Counted from the stretch's first letter, positions 53,049 through 63,075 are shown. The stretch: DNA of 64,000 nt from Caecibacteroides pullorum (GCF_019239235.1 NZ_JAAZTS010000003.1:124001-188000), one strand, 5' to 3'. The notes: generated from the letters alone by a model not told the origin. Made by a program: numbers and translations.

Positions 53049-53259
53049 CGACTGATGACATGCCAGAAGAAACGTACCAGGCTATTACCCGCTCCGTATC
53101 ATCTCCGTATTTTCTCCCTGTAAAGGTACCTGTAAACGGAGTTGATACGGAGCAGGTACGGAGCGGGTTATTTGTTTGCATGGTTTTGCATGGTAAAAAT
53201 ATGGATTGAACTTTTTAAAGCTGGTAGTCAGGCAAAGGTGAACGATCGCTATAGAGATT
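53049..53259. other. Intergenic region after dnaB with an 11-bp repeat hairpin
   Basis: It holds the paired 11-bp repeats described at 53087-53168. The remaining 90 bases before the DUF1460 stop show no gene or tRNA. Confidence 0.6.
53087..53168. repeat. Paired 11-bp repeats forming a long hairpin (array 6)
   Basis: The left arm has CTCCGTATCAT then CTCCGTATTTT then CTCC. The right arm has ACGGAGTTGAT, ACGGAGCAGGT and ACGGAGCGGGT. Both step by 11 bp and the arms are inverted relative to each other, so ACCCGCTCCGTA pairs with TACGGAGCGGGT. It may act as a terminator for dnaB and the convergent DUF1460 gene. Confidence 0.8.
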
Positions 53260-54036
53260 TTACTGTATCATTCGCAGTACTCGTACGCCTGTCCAATTTT
53301 TGTTGTGACGGAACATTTGTGCAAAGGAGCCTTCGGACAGAACGACCTGTTTGCTGCTGGAAGATGCATGGAGCAATTTCAGTTGTCCGTCGCGGTAGCA
53401 GGCAAAGCCGAGATGAACAACATCCAGTCCGGCAATCTGGGTTGTAATGCAGAGGATGTCACCGTCCTTGATCCAAGGAAGACCTTCGTCGGAGATCTTT
53501 TCTTTTGGGAGATAATGAAAGAATCTGACGGATAGTTTCTTCTCGATATCTTTTATCTTTTTCACATTTTCAGGAGAGTCCTTCAGATGTCGGTAGGCGT
53601 TTGGATGGGTGGACATGAATGAAAGCTTCAGTGGAACAGTATCCGTGCTATTCATTGCTGTAATGTCCTCGATAAAGCCGTTCTGTACGCCGCTTTCTAC
53701 CCATTCGGCTATGTAGTGCAGGCGTGAAGTATAGCCGTCAATGCGTCCGTCGCGATAGCGGATGCGCTTCAGGTAATCTTCCATTGCTCCACCGCGGACT
53801 GTGGCCAGCGACTGGGCTAATACATATTCTACGAATGTAGTGCAATCTACTTCTTCAAGATTCACAACTAACTGTTCTTCGTCGTTTATTTCCAATGTGT
53901 GAGCTACATAGGGCTTGCCCAGATAGGTAAGGGCATTGTTTAATACAAGCTGACAGCCGGGCTCTTGAGCACCGGCTGTCAGGGATAAAGAGGCTGCCGT
54001 TAGCAGCAGTATAAGGATCGATAGTTTCATTATCAT
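53260..54036 (-). CDS. DUF1460 family N-acetylmuramoyl-L-alanine amidase-like protein
   Basis: A 258-residue exported protein with a signal peptide (LILLLTAASLSLTAGAQ). The DUF1460 domain fills the rest. The probable nucleophile is Cys65 in EEVDCTTFVEYVLA, as in NlpC/P60-related peptidoglycan enzymes; HLGFACYRDGQLKLLHAS near the end probably supplies the catalytic His. It likely trims or recycles cell-wall peptides in the periplasm. Its start overlaps the esterase stop by four bases. Confidence 0.88.
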   Translation of the reverse strand: MIMKLSILILLLTAASLSLTAGAQEPGCQLVLNNALTYLGKPYVAHTLEINDEEQLVVNLEEVDCTTFVEYVLAQSLATVRGGAMEDYLKRIRYRDGRIDGYTSRLHYIAEWVESGVQNGFIEDITAMNSTDTVPLKLSFMSTHPNAYRHLKDSPENVKKIKDIEKKLSVRFFHYLPKEKISDEGLPWIKDGDILCITTQIAGLDVVHLGFACYRDGQLKLLHASSSSKQVVLSEGSFAQMFRHNKNWTGVRVLRMIQ

Positions 54037-54896
54037 TCAAATTTAAGTCCTTCGCGCAACCATTTTTCCAGTTCGCCTGTCCATTGGCGTTTGTAAGTGA
54101 ACGCGTCGCGGAACCCCCAGCCGTGGCCACCGGTAGGATAGACATGCAGTGTAGCCGGAACCTGATGTTGGAGCAAGGCTTCAAAGTAATGAATGCCATT
54201 GGCTGGAGGTACGGCTCCATCGTCAGCCGAGAGCATGATGAAGGCTTGGGGGGTGCGTTCGTTTACTTGTTTCTCCAGTGTGTATTTATCCTCCAATTCT
54301 TGCGAAGGATTGTTGCCTAGCAGGTTTTGGCGGGAGCCTCCGTGGGTCACGCCGGGTACCATCGAAATGACCGGATAGAACAATATCTGAAAGTCGGGGC
54401 GCGTCTCGTTACTGCTGTATAGAGTAGCTAACGAGGCTGCCAAATGGCCGCCGGCCGAGGCACCCATGATTCCGATGCGGTCCGGTCGGATGTTCCATTC
54501 CTTGGCATGTTGGCGAACAAGGCGGATGGCTTGCTCGGCGTCGCTCAGCGGTACTTCATAATGGCCGTTCGGCATGCGGTATTTCAGTACAATATAAGTG
54601 ATACCTTGGGCATTGAGCCAGGGCGCCATGTCGTGGCCTTCGTGGTTCATGGCCAGACGGGCATATCCACCGCCGGGGCACATGATGATGGCCACGCCGT
54701 TGGGCTTGTCGGCTTTATAGACAGTAATGGAGGGGGTTATCACATTGGCTACCCGTCCTCCCTCGAGGTCCTCTTCTGTTCCGGTCAGGCCGTTGCTGTT
54801 GGGCGCTCCGGCGGGCCAGAGTGAAAGCTCAAACGTATTTTGTGCAGATAACATCGTTGCAACAGATAATAAGATTGAAAAAAAGATTGTTTTCAT
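54033..54896 (-). CDS. Exported alpha/beta hydrolase (acetyl esterase-like)
   Basis: A 287-residue protein with a signal peptide (TIFFSILLSVATMLSAQ). The oxyanion-hole motif is MCPGGGYARLAMNHEG, the nucleophile is Ser147 in GIMGASAGGHLAAS, the acid lies in LSADDGAVPP and the His in TGGHGWGF. It resembles acetyl-xylan or carbohydrate esterases of the BD-FAE type. The substrate is unknown. The ATG at 54896 is preferred to a TTG at 54908. It is translationally coupled to DUF1460. Confidence 0.9.
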   Translation of the reverse strand: MKTIFFSILLSVATMLSAQNTFELSLWPAGAPNSNGLTGTEEDLEGGRVANVITPSITVYKADKPNGVAIIMCPGGGYARLAMNHEGHDMAPWLNAQGITYIVLKYRMPNGHYEVPLSDAEQAIRLVRQHAKEWNIRPDRIGIMGASAGGHLAASLATLYSSNETRPDFQILFYPVISMVPGVTHGGSRQNLLGNNPSQELEDKYTLEKQVNERTPQAFIMLSADDGAVPPANGIHYFEALLQHQVPATLHVYPTGGHGWGFRDAFTYKRQWTGELEKWLREGLKFE

Positions 54897-54911
54897 GAGC
54901 TTGTCCAATAT

Positions 54912-56906
54912 TTATGATTTGATTTTCATGGATGCCTTGATGAAGTAGAATATCAGGATAGCGTAGGCTGCGAGTGCTACAATCTGTGACCACGTGTTAG
55001 CAATCCAGGCGTCGTTGACCAGATTGACACCGCCGAAACGCATACCTGCACTGACTACACCCATCAGTGCACCGCCGGCAATGAAACCGGAGGCCAGCAA
55101 TGTACCTTTTTCACCACGTTCGGCATTTACTTTGGCATCCTTGCTGCGGGTTGTCACATACCAGTTGATGGCACCGCCCACAAGCAGCGGGATGTTCAGT
55201 TCGAGTGGAATGAACATACCCAGGGCGAAAGCCAGTGCGGGCACTTTGAGCAGCGTGAGTACGATAGCCAATACGGCACCGATGCCGTAGAGTAACCAGG
55301 GGGCGGCTACACCGTTCATCAGCGGTTCGATGACGGCAGCCATGGCGTTGGCCTGCGGGGCGGCAAGCTGTCCGCTGGTGAAGCCGTAGGTCTTGTTCAG
55401 GATAATCATTACTCCGCCTACGGTAGCTGCTGAGACGATGGTACCCAAGAATTTCCAGGCTTCCTGCTTGATGGGAGTTGTTCCCAACCAATAACCGATC
55501 TTGAGGTCAGTAATGAACCCACCTGCCATAGACAAAGCTGTGCAGACTACGCCACCCATAACCAGTGCAGCTACCATGCCGCCGGGTCCTTTCAGGCCGA
55601 CGGCTACCATGACTACCGAAGCCAGTATAAGCGTCATCAGCGTCATGCCCGATACAGGGTTGGTACCTACGATGGCAATGGCATTGGCTGCTACGGTGGT
55701 GAAGAGGAAGGCGATACCTGCCACAAGCAGGATGGCAACGACGGTGTGCAGCAGGTTGCCCTGCATCACGTCGAAGTAGAAGAAGAGAAACACTAGCACC
55801 AGCGTGATGAGGGAGCCGATGGCGATGAACTTCATTGAGAGGTCGCGCTGGGTACGGATGACATTGACGTCGGCTTTCGACTTGCCACCCATTTCCTTGG
55901 CTGCTAGTCCCACGGCGCTCTTGATGATCCCCCATGACTTGATGATGCCGATGATACCGGCCATGGCAATACCGCCGATACCGATGCTCTTGGCATAGTA
56001 GGTGAATATCTGTTCGGGTGACATCTGGCCGACGGTCGCGGTAATTTCAGGGTTCCATTGGTTCAATACAGCATCACCCCAAATGAGTGACATGCCAGGA
56101 ATGATGATCCACCACACGGCCAGTGAGCCGAAGCAAATAATAGCAGCATATTTTAAGCCGACGATATAACCCAGACCCAATACGGCTGCGCCGACGTTCA
56201 CTTTGAACACTAGCTTGGTCTTCTCGGCCAGCATCTCGCCCCATGAACAGAAACGGGTAGTAAAGTTCTCGTTCCACCAGCCGAAAGTGGCCACGATGAA
56301 GTCGTACAGACCTCCTATCAGACCGGCGGCCAGTAGCGGCTTGGCCTGGCTGCCACCTTTCTCGCCCGACACAAGCACTTGTGTGGTAGCTGTGGCTTCG
56401 GGGAAAGGATACTTGCCGTGCATGTCGCTGACAAAGTATTTGCGGAAGGGAATGAGGAACAGGATGCCCAATACACCTCCCAGCAGTGAGCTGATGAATA
56501 CTTGGGCAAAAGTGACGGCCACTTCCTGCGGATAGCTTTCCTGCAAGATATAAAGGGCGGGTAGGGTAAAGATGGCACCAGCCACGATAACACCCGAACT
56601 GGCACCGATAGATTGGATGATGACATTTTCGCCTAAAGCATGTTTGCGCTTGGCGGCACTCGACACGCCGACGGCAATGATAGCGATGGGGATGGCGGCT
56701 TCAAAAACCTGGCCTACCTTCAGGCCCAGATAGGCAGCGGCAGCTGAAAAGAGGATGGCCATGCAGATACCCCACGATACCGACCACACGTTTACTTCGG
56801 GATACTTCTTGTCCGGACTCATCAGCGGGTTGTACGTTTCGCCCGGTTTCAGTTCTCGGAATGCGTTTTCCGGCAAACCGGTCACTTGTTCTTCTTCCTG
56901 TTTCAT
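54912..56906 (-). CDS. OPT family oligopeptide transporter
   Basis: A 664-residue inner-membrane protein with about fifteen hydrophobic segments. OPT landmarks are SVSWGICMAILFSAAAAYLG near the N-terminus, GKYPFPEATATTQVLVSGEK at about 164-183 and GGFITDLKIGYWLGTTPIKQ. OPT proteins import peptides, or in some members metal chelates. It ends 15 bp upstream of the esterase start, so OPT, esterase and DUF1460 probably form one operon. Tandem array 7 lies upstream. Confidence 0.93.
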   Translation of the reverse strand: MKQEEEQVTGLPENAFRELKPGETYNPLMSPDKKYPEVNVWSVSWGICMAILFSAAAAYLGLKVGQVFEAAIPIAIIAVGVSSAAKRKHALGENVIIQSIGASSGVIVAGAIFTLPALYILQESYPQEVAVTFAQVFISSLLGGVLGILFLIPFRKYFVSDMHGKYPFPEATATTQVLVSGEKGGSQAKPLLAAGLIGGLYDFIVATFGWWNENFTTRFCSWGEMLAEKTKLVFKVNVGAAVLGLGYIVGLKYAAIICFGSLAVWWIIIPGMSLIWGDAVLNQWNPEITATVGQMSPEQIFTYYAKSIGIGGIAMAGIIGIIKSWGIIKSAVGLAAKEMGGKSKADVNVIRTQRDLSMKFIAIGSLITLVLVFLFFYFDVMQGNLLHTVVAILLVAGIAFLFTTVAANAIAIVGTNPVSGMTLMTLILASVVMVAVGLKGPGGMVAALVMGGVVCTALSMAGGFITDLKIGYWLGTTPIKQEAWKFLGTIVSAATVGGVMIILNKTYGFTSGQLAAPQANAMAAVIEPLMNGVAAPWLLYGIGAVLAIVLTLLKVPALAFALGMFIPLELNIPLLVGGAINWYVTTRSKDAKVNAERGEKGTLLASGFIAGGALMGVVSAGMRFGGVNLVNDAWIANTWSQIVALAAYAILIFYFIKASMKIKS

Positions 56907-57114
56907 AGTAGAATGTTTGATATTGTTTTTTTAGAATTAATAATAGGCTAGCTATGTACTCCTTATTTGGAGGTCAAAGAAAATAAAAAAACGGGAGGTG
57001 TCAAAATTATCTGTGTCCTAAATGTGGTGAGTGAGGTCTGCAGCCAGTAAGGAGATAAATCTTTTGCCGAAAAACCGGACAGAACGTATGTGTCTGAAGA
57101 TGGTGAATGGACAC

Positions 57115-57252
57115 AGTACTTTATGGACTTCTGACACAGTGCTTCCTCAGGGTGTAACACAGTGCTTCATGAGGGTCTGAAGAAGTGCTTTATGAGGTGG
57201 TGAGAAAGTGCTTCGTGAGTGTGTCAGGAAGTGCTGTGTCAAAGGAGCTTCC
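57115..57252. repeat. Tandem array 7: six 23-bp units
   Basis: AGTGCTT-type starts lie at 57115, 57138, 57161, 57184, 57207 and 57230, exactly 23 bp apart. The core is CAGTGCTTCATGAGGG with degenerate flanks; TCATGA is a small palindrome in the best unit. The period equals that of array 2 but the sequences are unrelated. It lies about 210 bp upstream of the OPT gene. Confidence 0.88.
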
Positions 57253-57306
57253 TACAGCTGATGTTATTCTGATAAAATTAGGGAGGAAGGAGAACTGCAG
57301 GAAAAG

Positions 57307-57341
57307 AAAAAGGATGCCGTCGCAGTGTCGGGCATCCTTTT
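57307..57341 (-). terminator. Terminator of the DUF1573 gene
   Basis: On the minus strand AAAAGGATGCC and GGCATCC pair across a short loop, followed by a T-rich tract, about 27 bp after the DUF1573 stop. Confidence 0.8.
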
Positions 57342-57367
57342 CGGTTATAGTTTGGTAGGTTTGTTTC

Positions 57368-57757
57368 TTATTTTTCGCCTTTCGGAGTCATATCTCCTTC
57401 GATGAACAGGCGCATCATTTCCGTCTTGGCATTTGTACGCAATGTAATGGACTTCTTGAAGTGACCAGGATACTTGCCTGTTCCGTTGTAAGTTACCTTG
57501 ATTGTTCCTTTCTTTCCAGGTAATACAGGCTCTTGTGTGTATTCGGGAACTGTACATCCACAAGAGGCTACCGCCTGATGAATGACCAGGGGAGCGTCGC
57601 CAATGTTGGTGAAAGTAAATACACAGCTTACTACGGGTTTTTCTTCGGGGAATGTGCCGAGGTTGGCAGTGGTTTTATCAAACTTGATTTCAGCCTGTGC
57701 CATGGCATAACCCATACCCAACAGGGCAAACATCATATACAAAAATGCTCTCTTCAT
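57368..57757 (-). CDS. DUF1573 domain-containing exported protein
   Basis: A 129-residue protein with a signal peptide (MMFALLGMGYAMAQ) and one immunoglobulin-like DUF1573 domain (about 25-125). The signature FTNIGDAPLVIHQAVASCGC is present and is followed by TVPEYTQEPVLPGKKGTI. It is a common Bacteroidota periplasmic protein of unknown function. Transcribed alone from a -7 box at 57789. Confidence 0.9.
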   Translation of the reverse strand: MKRAFLYMMFALLGMGYAMAQAEIKFDKTTANLGTFPEEKPVVSCVFTFTNIGDAPLVIHQAVASCGCTVPEYTQEPVLPGKKGTIKVTYNGTGKYPGHFKKSITLRTNAKTEMMRLFIEGDMTPKGEK

Positions 57758-57788
57758 TTTTATTACACGTTTTCAGTTACTACGGCGG

Positions 57789-57796
57789 CAAAGATA
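57789..57796 (-). promoter_or_regulatory. -7 box of the DUF1573 gene
   Basis: Minus-strand TATCTTTG matches TAnnTTTG, 31 bp before the start codon. Confidence 0.6.
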
Positions 57797-57845
57797 AGCT
57801 ATTTTCCTGTAAGTAACTTGTCTTTCGGCGTTTATTAGTATTTTT

Positions 57846-58739
57846 TTACCTCAAGCTGCCGCCGATGATGTCGAGCAGTTCGTTGGTAATGGTCTGTTGT
57901 CGGGTTTTGTTGTATTGCAGCGTCAGGTCCTGAATGAGCTCGTTGGCATTGTCGGTTGCAGCCTGCATGGCCAGCATGCGCGCAGCGTGTTCGGAAGCGT
58001 TGGAGTCCTGAAGCACCGTGAATATCTTTTGGCAGAGTACCTTGGGAAGCAGTTCGGCTATCAGCTCGCTCACCGACGGTTCCACAATGTAGTCGTTGTT
58101 ATAAGTTGCCATTTCTTTCTTGTCGGGATACATTGCTACTTGCATGGCCATTTGTTCCAGATCAAGAGGGAGATAGTCTTCTTGCTGCAGCACTTGCGAA
58201 CCCATGGACTTGAAATGGTGATAGATCAGTATGACGCAGTCTATCGCTTTTTCAGCATATAGTGCCAGCAACTGTTCGGCCAGTTGGTAGGCTTCGGTAT
58301 AGCAAGGTTTATCGGCCATGGACTGATAAGTTCCTTGAGGAGTATACCCTAGCTTCTTGACAGCTTCTTCTACCTTTTTGCCTACGGGGAAAAGGAGAAT
58401 ATTATCTTTACCAAGCGTGCTGTATTCTTCCAGCGTGTGTTCGAGCATTTTCACCACGTTGGAGTTGAAGGCACCGCACAATGAACTGTTGGACGAGAAG
58501 GCGACGATAGCAACTTTCGTTACGGGACGTACCTCGATGTAGGGAGATTCGACCGTGATGTCAGTTCCTAAAAAGTTCGTCAGAATCTCATTCAGCTTCT
58601 GCTGATAGGGATACATGCTTTCGATCCGTCCCTGTGCTTTGTGGAGTTTGGCAGAAGCCACCATCTTCATGGCTGAAGTAATCTGGCGAGTACTCTTTAC
58701 GGAATTAATTCTATTTTTTACTTCTTTGAGTGATGCCAT
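57846..58739 (-). CDS. atpG: ATP synthase F1 subunit gamma
   Basis: A 297-residue rotor-shaft subunit. N-terminal MASLKEVKNRINSVKSTRQI and ITSAMKMVASAKLHKAQ are family signatures, as is the C-terminal ALIQDLTLQYNKTRQ-like helix (here ELIQDLTLQYNKTRQQTITN). The ATG at 58739 is chosen over an upstream in-frame codon at 58775 because conserved sequence begins there. It is the last gene of the atp operon, 93 bp after atpA. Confidence 0.96.
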   Translation of the reverse strand: MASLKEVKNRINSVKSTRQITSAMKMVASAKLHKAQGRIESMYPYQQKLNEILTNFLGTDITVESPYIEVRPVTKVAIVAFSSNSSLCGAFNSNVVKMLEHTLEEYSTLGKDNILLFPVGKKVEEAVKKLGYTPQGTYQSMADKPCYTEAYQLAEQLLALYAEKAIDCVILIYHHFKSMGSQVLQQEDYLPLDLEQMAMQVAMYPDKKEMATYNNDYIVEPSVSELIAELLPKVLCQKIFTVLQDSNASEHAARMLAMQAATDNANELIQDLTLQYNKTRQQTITNELLDIIGGSLR

Positions 58740-58832
58740 TTCTGTTTGATTATGAATGATATATTCAGGATTCAAGGCTATCGGTACAAGGTTTTACCGA
58801 CCTTGTACCGATGTAGCCAGAAGTCCGTCTGT

Positions 58833-60419
58833 TTATGAGAATTGTCTGGCGACCATTTCGGCCGTTTCTTCCAGCTTTTTGCATACATCGTCATCGATAA
58901 CACCTTTTTTCAGTACATCGAGTACATCTTCCCGATGGTTCATCTCAAGTGTATCGAGGAAGCTGCGTTCAAAGTCGCTGACCTTGGCCAGCGGAACGTT
59001 TTTCAGCAGTCCGTGTGTACCGCAATAGAGGATAGCGACTTGTTTTTCTACCGGCATCGGGCAATACTGTGGCTGTACGAGCAGTCGCGTATTCTTCTGT
59101 CCTTTGTCGATTGTGAGCGCCGTAACGGGGTCCATGTCGCCGCTGAACTTGGAGAAGGCTTCCAGTTCGCGATACTGTGCCTGGTCTATCTTCAATGTTC
59201 CGGCTACTTTCTTCATGGCCTTGATCTGAGCATTACCACCTACACGGCTGACGGAAATACCTACGTCGATAGCTGGACGATTGCCTTGGTTGAAGAGGTT
59301 GCTGTCGAGGAATATCTGACCGTCGGTAATGGAGATTACGTTGGTCGGAATATAGGCCGATACGTCACCTGCCTGCGTTTCAATGATGGGGAGTGCCGTC
59401 AACGAACCTCCTCCTTTGACTTTGCCTTTCAGACTGTCGGGCAGGTCGTTCATCTGGGCAGCCACTTCGGGCTGATTGATGATCTTTGCAGCACGTTCCA
59501 GCAGACGGGAGTGCAGGTAGAAAATGTCACCCGGATAGGCTTCACGGCCAGAAGGACGGCGCAGAATCAGGGAAACTTCGCGATAGGCGACGGCCTGTTT
59601 GGACAAGTCGTCGTAAACAACCAGCGCATGACGGCCGGTGTCGCGGAAATATTCACCGATAGCGGCACCTGCGAAAGGAGCATAGTATTGCAGAGCGGCC
59701 GGGTCACCGGCTGTTGCAGCTACGACAATGGTATAATCCATGGCTCCATATTGGCGCAGGGTATTGACAATCGTGGCAACAGTAGAACCCTTTTGACCGA
59801 TAGCCACATAGATACAGTAAACTGGATCACCTGCTTCGTAGTTGGCCCGCTGATTGATAATGGTATCGATGGCAATAGCTGTCTTACCAGTTTGGCGGTC
59901 ACCGATAATCAGCTCACGTTGTCCTCGGCCGATAGGAATCATGGCGTCCACCGCTTTCAATCCTGTCTGTAATGGCTGGTTGACCGGTTGGCGGAAAATG
60001 ACACCAGGAGCTTTACGTTCCAATGGCATCTCATAAAGTTCACCACCTATCAGTCCTTTGCCATCAAGGGGAGCACCCAGTGGATCGATGACACGTCCCA
60101 GCATGCTTTCGCCCACCATGATGGAGGCAATACGTTTGGTGCGCTTTACGGTGAATCCTTCTTTGATTCGGTCGGTTGGTCCCAGCAATACGGCACCTAC
60201 ATTGTCTTCCTCCAGGTTCATCACAATGGCTTTAATGCCATTTTCAAATTCAAGCAGTTCGTTTGCCTCTGCGTTACGCAGTCCGTATATACGGGCAACA
60301 CCGTCACTTACCTGGAGTACGGTACCTATTTCGTCCAGTTGGACGCGGGTATCGATGCCTTCCAGTTGTTTGCGTAAGACGTCAGAAACTTCACTTACTT
60401 TTATGTTTTCTGAGATCAT
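58833..60419 (-). CDS. atpA: ATP synthase F1 subunit alpha
   Basis: A 528-residue non-catalytic nucleotide-binding subunit. The P-loop is GDRQTGKTA at about 172-180; downstream are the family signatures [20 protein letters not shown] and [17 protein letters not shown]. Full length, no odd features. Together with beta it forms the F1 hexamer in the cytoplasm. Confidence 0.98.
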   Translation of the reverse strand: MISENIKVSEVSDVLRKQLEGIDTRVQLDEIGTVLQVSDGVARIYGLRNAEANELLEFENGIKAIVMNLEEDNVGAVLLGPTDRIKEGFTVKRTKRIASIMVGESMLGRVIDPLGAPLDGKGLIGGELYEMPLERKAPGVIFRQPVNQPLQTGLKAVDAMIPIGRGQRELIIGDRQTGKTAIAIDTIINQRANYEAGDPVYCIYVAIGQKGSTVATIVNTLRQYGAMDYTIVVAATAGDPAALQYYAPFAGAAIGEYFRDTGRHALVVYDDLSKQAVAYREVSLILRRPSGREAYPGDIFYLHSRLLERAAKIINQPEVAAQMNDLPDSLKGKVKGGGSLTALPIIETQAGDVSAYIPTNVISITDGQIFLDSNLFNQGNRPAIDVGISVSRVGGNAQIKAMKKVAGTLKIDQAQYRELEAFSKFSGDMDPVTALTIDKGQKNTRLLVQPQYCPMPVEKQVAILYCGTHGLLKNVPLAKVSDFERSFLDTLEMNHREDVLDVLKKGVIDDDVCKKLEETAEMVARQFS

Positions 60420-60497
60420 TTTACTTTCCTAATAATTTACTTTTTACTTTCCTAATGAATAGAGTGAGTCCAACAATCTTGTCTTCATAGCGGAAAA

Positions 60498-61058
60498 TTA
60501 TACAATTCTGCGGTTCTTGTCGATGAATTGTTGTTTCACTTTCTTGATCTGGGTTGCGATGCTGGCATCCAGGCGAAAATCGTTGATGTCGAAGATAAAC
60601 CCTCCTTCTATGGCAGGATTTACCTCCGTCTGCAATTCCATGCGGGCATGCAACAGGGAAGAGGCTGTTTGGCGGATACGTTCCTCCACTTCCTGACTGA
60701 CAGGAATAGCTGTCGTCAGTTTGGCGGTACCAATATGTTTTCTTTGGCGATATAGCCTCTGAAATGACAGGCTGATATATTGAAGCATCCCTTCACGCCT
60801 GTTTTTCTGTATCAGTGCTATAGAGCGTTTGAACTCTTCGCTTGCCGGTTGTTCACCACAGGCTGCTGTACAGATAAGCGTGAACTTGTCTTCGGTAGAG
60901 AGAATAGGGTTCAGTAATGCTTCACGTAGTTCGGAATATGTTTCCAGACTATGTGCCAGTGTACTGAATTCTCTGTACATTATATCTTCCTTACCACTGT
61001 TGTAAGCATAATCAATCAATGCTTTGGCATATCGCATTGAAACAATTCCTATATCCAT
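60498..61058 (-). CDS. atpH: ATP synthase F1 subunit delta
   Basis: A 186-residue peripheral-stalk subunit. N-terminal MRYAKALIDYAYNSGKEDIM and C-terminal GGFIFDINDFRLDASIATQI fit the OSCP/delta family. It connects the b-subunits to the top of F1. Its start lies 21 bp after the atpF stop. Confidence 0.95.
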   Translation of the reverse strand: MDIGIVSMRYAKALIDYAYNSGKEDIMYREFSTLAHSLETYSELREALLNPILSTEDKFTLICTAACGEQPASEEFKRSIALIQKNRREGMLQYISLSFQRLYRQRKHIGTAKLTTAIPVSQEVEERIRQTASSLLHARMELQTEVNPAIEGGFIFDINDFRLDASIATQIKKVKQQFIDKNRRIV

Positions 61059-61079
61059 CTTTTCCTTTTATCTATCTCG

Positions 61080-61586
61080 TTAGTTCTTTTTGGGCGTAGT
61101 CAGCATCTCGTCGAGCATGCGTTCTATCATGTCCATTTGTTCGTGCTTTTCGTCCAATTTCTTACGAAGCACTTTTTCGGCAATGTCCACTGAAAGAACT
61201 GCCACTTGGCGATGGATATCGCGAATGGCTTCTTCCTTTTCTTGTTGAATCTGCATGCGCACTTCGTCCAATTCTTTTTGGGCTGCAATTTCTGCTTGTT
61301 TGCGTGCGTCGGCGATAATTTTATCACGTTCCTGCATCGCCTCCCGCAAGATGCGTCCCTGTTCCTTGCTAGCAGAAGCTATCAATGCTTCACTCTCTTC
61401 TTTCAAATGGGCAAGTTGGGCATTTGCTTCCTGGGCTACCTTCATGGACTGGTCGATGTAAGCTTTTCGTTCTTCTACCATTCGGGTAATCACAGGGAAA
61501 CCGTATTTGGCCAAGATGACGAAGACAATGCCAAAAGACAAGACCATCCAAAACAGCAGACCACTGTCGGGTAATAACAATGACAT
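61080..61586 (-). CDS. atpF: ATP synthase Fo subunit b
   Basis: A 168-residue protein with one N-terminal membrane helix ([20 protein letters not shown]) followed by a long charged coiled coil (about 35-160). It forms the peripheral stalk. The ATG at 61586 ([10 protein letters not shown]) is preferred over the longer upstream frame, as b subunits begin just before the membrane helix. Confidence 0.95.
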   Translation of the reverse strand: MSLLLPDSGLLFWMVLSFGIVFVILAKYGFPVITRMVEERKAYIDQSMKVAQEANAQLAHLKEESEALIASASKEQGRILREAMQERDKIIADARKQAEIAAQKELDEVRMQIQQEKEEAIRDIHRQVAVLSVDIAEKVLRKKLDEKHEQMDMIERMLDEMLTTPKKN

Positions 61587-61665
61587 AAATATTCGTTTAT
61601 TTGTCAATCTGTAATGCCCGATCGTTAAAAACGATCAGACATATACAAATTGGAAGTTTTACAAA

Positions 61666-61929
<264 letters not shown>

Positions 61930-61944
61930 CTAATTTTTAAAGGG

Positions 61945-63075
61945 TTATTTTATTAATTGTTTTTCTCCTATTTTAACTTCTTCTTTGTGAGTATGTTCTT
62001 CTTGTGCCAGTCCTATAAATACAGCAGACAACATGGTGAAAACATAAGCTTGTATAAAGGCTACCAGTAATTCAAGGGCATTCATGAACAGGTTGAATAA
62101 AACGGAAGCAACTGTTAGTGTTCCATTCAGTGCTGGTCCCATGCTGGCAGAAATAAATATCAATCCGGTCAGTACCAGCATTGCCACGTGTCCAGCTAAC
62201 ATATTGGCAAAAAGACGGATCATCAGTGCAAATGGCTTAGTGAAAATACCAAAGAATTCGATAAATGGCATCATCGGTACCGGTACTTTCAGCCACCATG
62301 GAACGTCTGGCCAGAAAATATCCTTCCAATAGGTTTTGGTTCCGAATAGATTGACTGCCAAAAAAGTGCAGAGTGCCAATACCATGGTAATGGCAATGTT
62401 TCCTGTCACGTTAGCACCACCAGGGAAGAAAGGTATCAACCCCATCAGATTATTGATGAAAATAAAAAAGAAAGCAGTCAAAAGGTAGGGAGCAAATTTT
62501 TTGTATTTGGGCCCTACGCAACTTTTGATGATGTCATCATTGACCATCATAATGAGCATTTCCATCAGTCCAACAAATCCTCCAGGAGCTGCACTGTCTT
62601 TCGGGTGTCTCTTATACCAGCGTGCTACATAAAGGATGATAAATGTTAGTAGTACACTGTTGATTAGTAACGCTAGAACTACTTTGGTAATCGAAATATC
62701 GAAAGGGCGGATTTCGTTACCGGCAGCATCATGTTCTATTAGTTTCCCTTCGTATGGACTACCGGCAGGGGCAATGGACAGTCCTTCGTAGCTGCCTTCA
62801 TTTTCCTCTAAGCGTGCTGAAGAGAATATGTGCCATCCACTCGTTTGGCTGTACACAATTACTGGTAGAGGAATGGTGAGATGAGTATCTCCCCATGATG
62901 TAATGTGCCATTCGTATGAGTCACCGATATGTCCGAATACAATTTCTTTAATATCGACTTTTTCTTCAGCCGGTTGTTCTGAGGAGGAGTCAGCTGACCA
63001 AGCGGAAGCAGGACATAGGAGCAATAATGCTGCCATGATGTACAATCCGGTCCATATTTTATACAATCGTTTCAT
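61945..63075 (-). CDS. atpB: ATP synthase Fo subunit a
   Basis: A 376-residue stator channel subunit, longer than the roughly 270 residues of E. coli. The extra N-terminus includes a signal-like segment (YIMAALLLLCPASAWSA) and a periplasmic stretch of about 100 residues before the first core helix. The essential Arg is in ALMIRLFANMLAGHVAMLVL. Extended AtpB is usual in Bacteroidota. It overlaps the AtpI-like gene by four bases. Confidence 0.95.
   Translation of the reverse strand: MKRLYKIWTGLYIMAALLLLCPASAWSADSSSEQPAEEKVDIKEIVFGHIGDSYEWHITSWGDTHLTIPLPVIVYSQTSGWHIFSSARLEENEGSYEGLSIAPAGSPYEGKLIEHDAAGNEIRPFDISITKVVLALLINSVLLTFIILYVARWYKRHPKDSAAPGGFVGLMEMLIMMVNDDIIKSCVGPKYKKFAPYLLTAFFFIFINNLMGLIPFFPGGANVTGNIAITMVLALCTFLAVNLFGTKTYWKDIFWPDVPWWLKVPVPMMPFIEFFGIFTKPFALMIRLFANMLAGHVAMLVLTGLIFISASMGPALNGTLTVASVLFNLFMNALELLVAFIQAYVFTMLSAVFIGLAQEEHTHKEEVKIGEKQLIK

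Larger units (their letters stand above)
56907..57367. other. Non-coding region between OPT and DUF1573 genes
   Basis: It contains the DUF1573 terminator (57307-57341), a 23-bp tandem array (57115-57252) and AT-rich sequence next to the OPT start. I see no clear TAnnTTTG box for the OPT gene and no coding frame with features. Confidence 0.6.

Noticed and set aside
53169..53259. Possible tRNA or small RNA after dnaB
   Set aside because: No cloverleaf or conserved T-loop could be drawn, and no promoter or terminator pair frames it.
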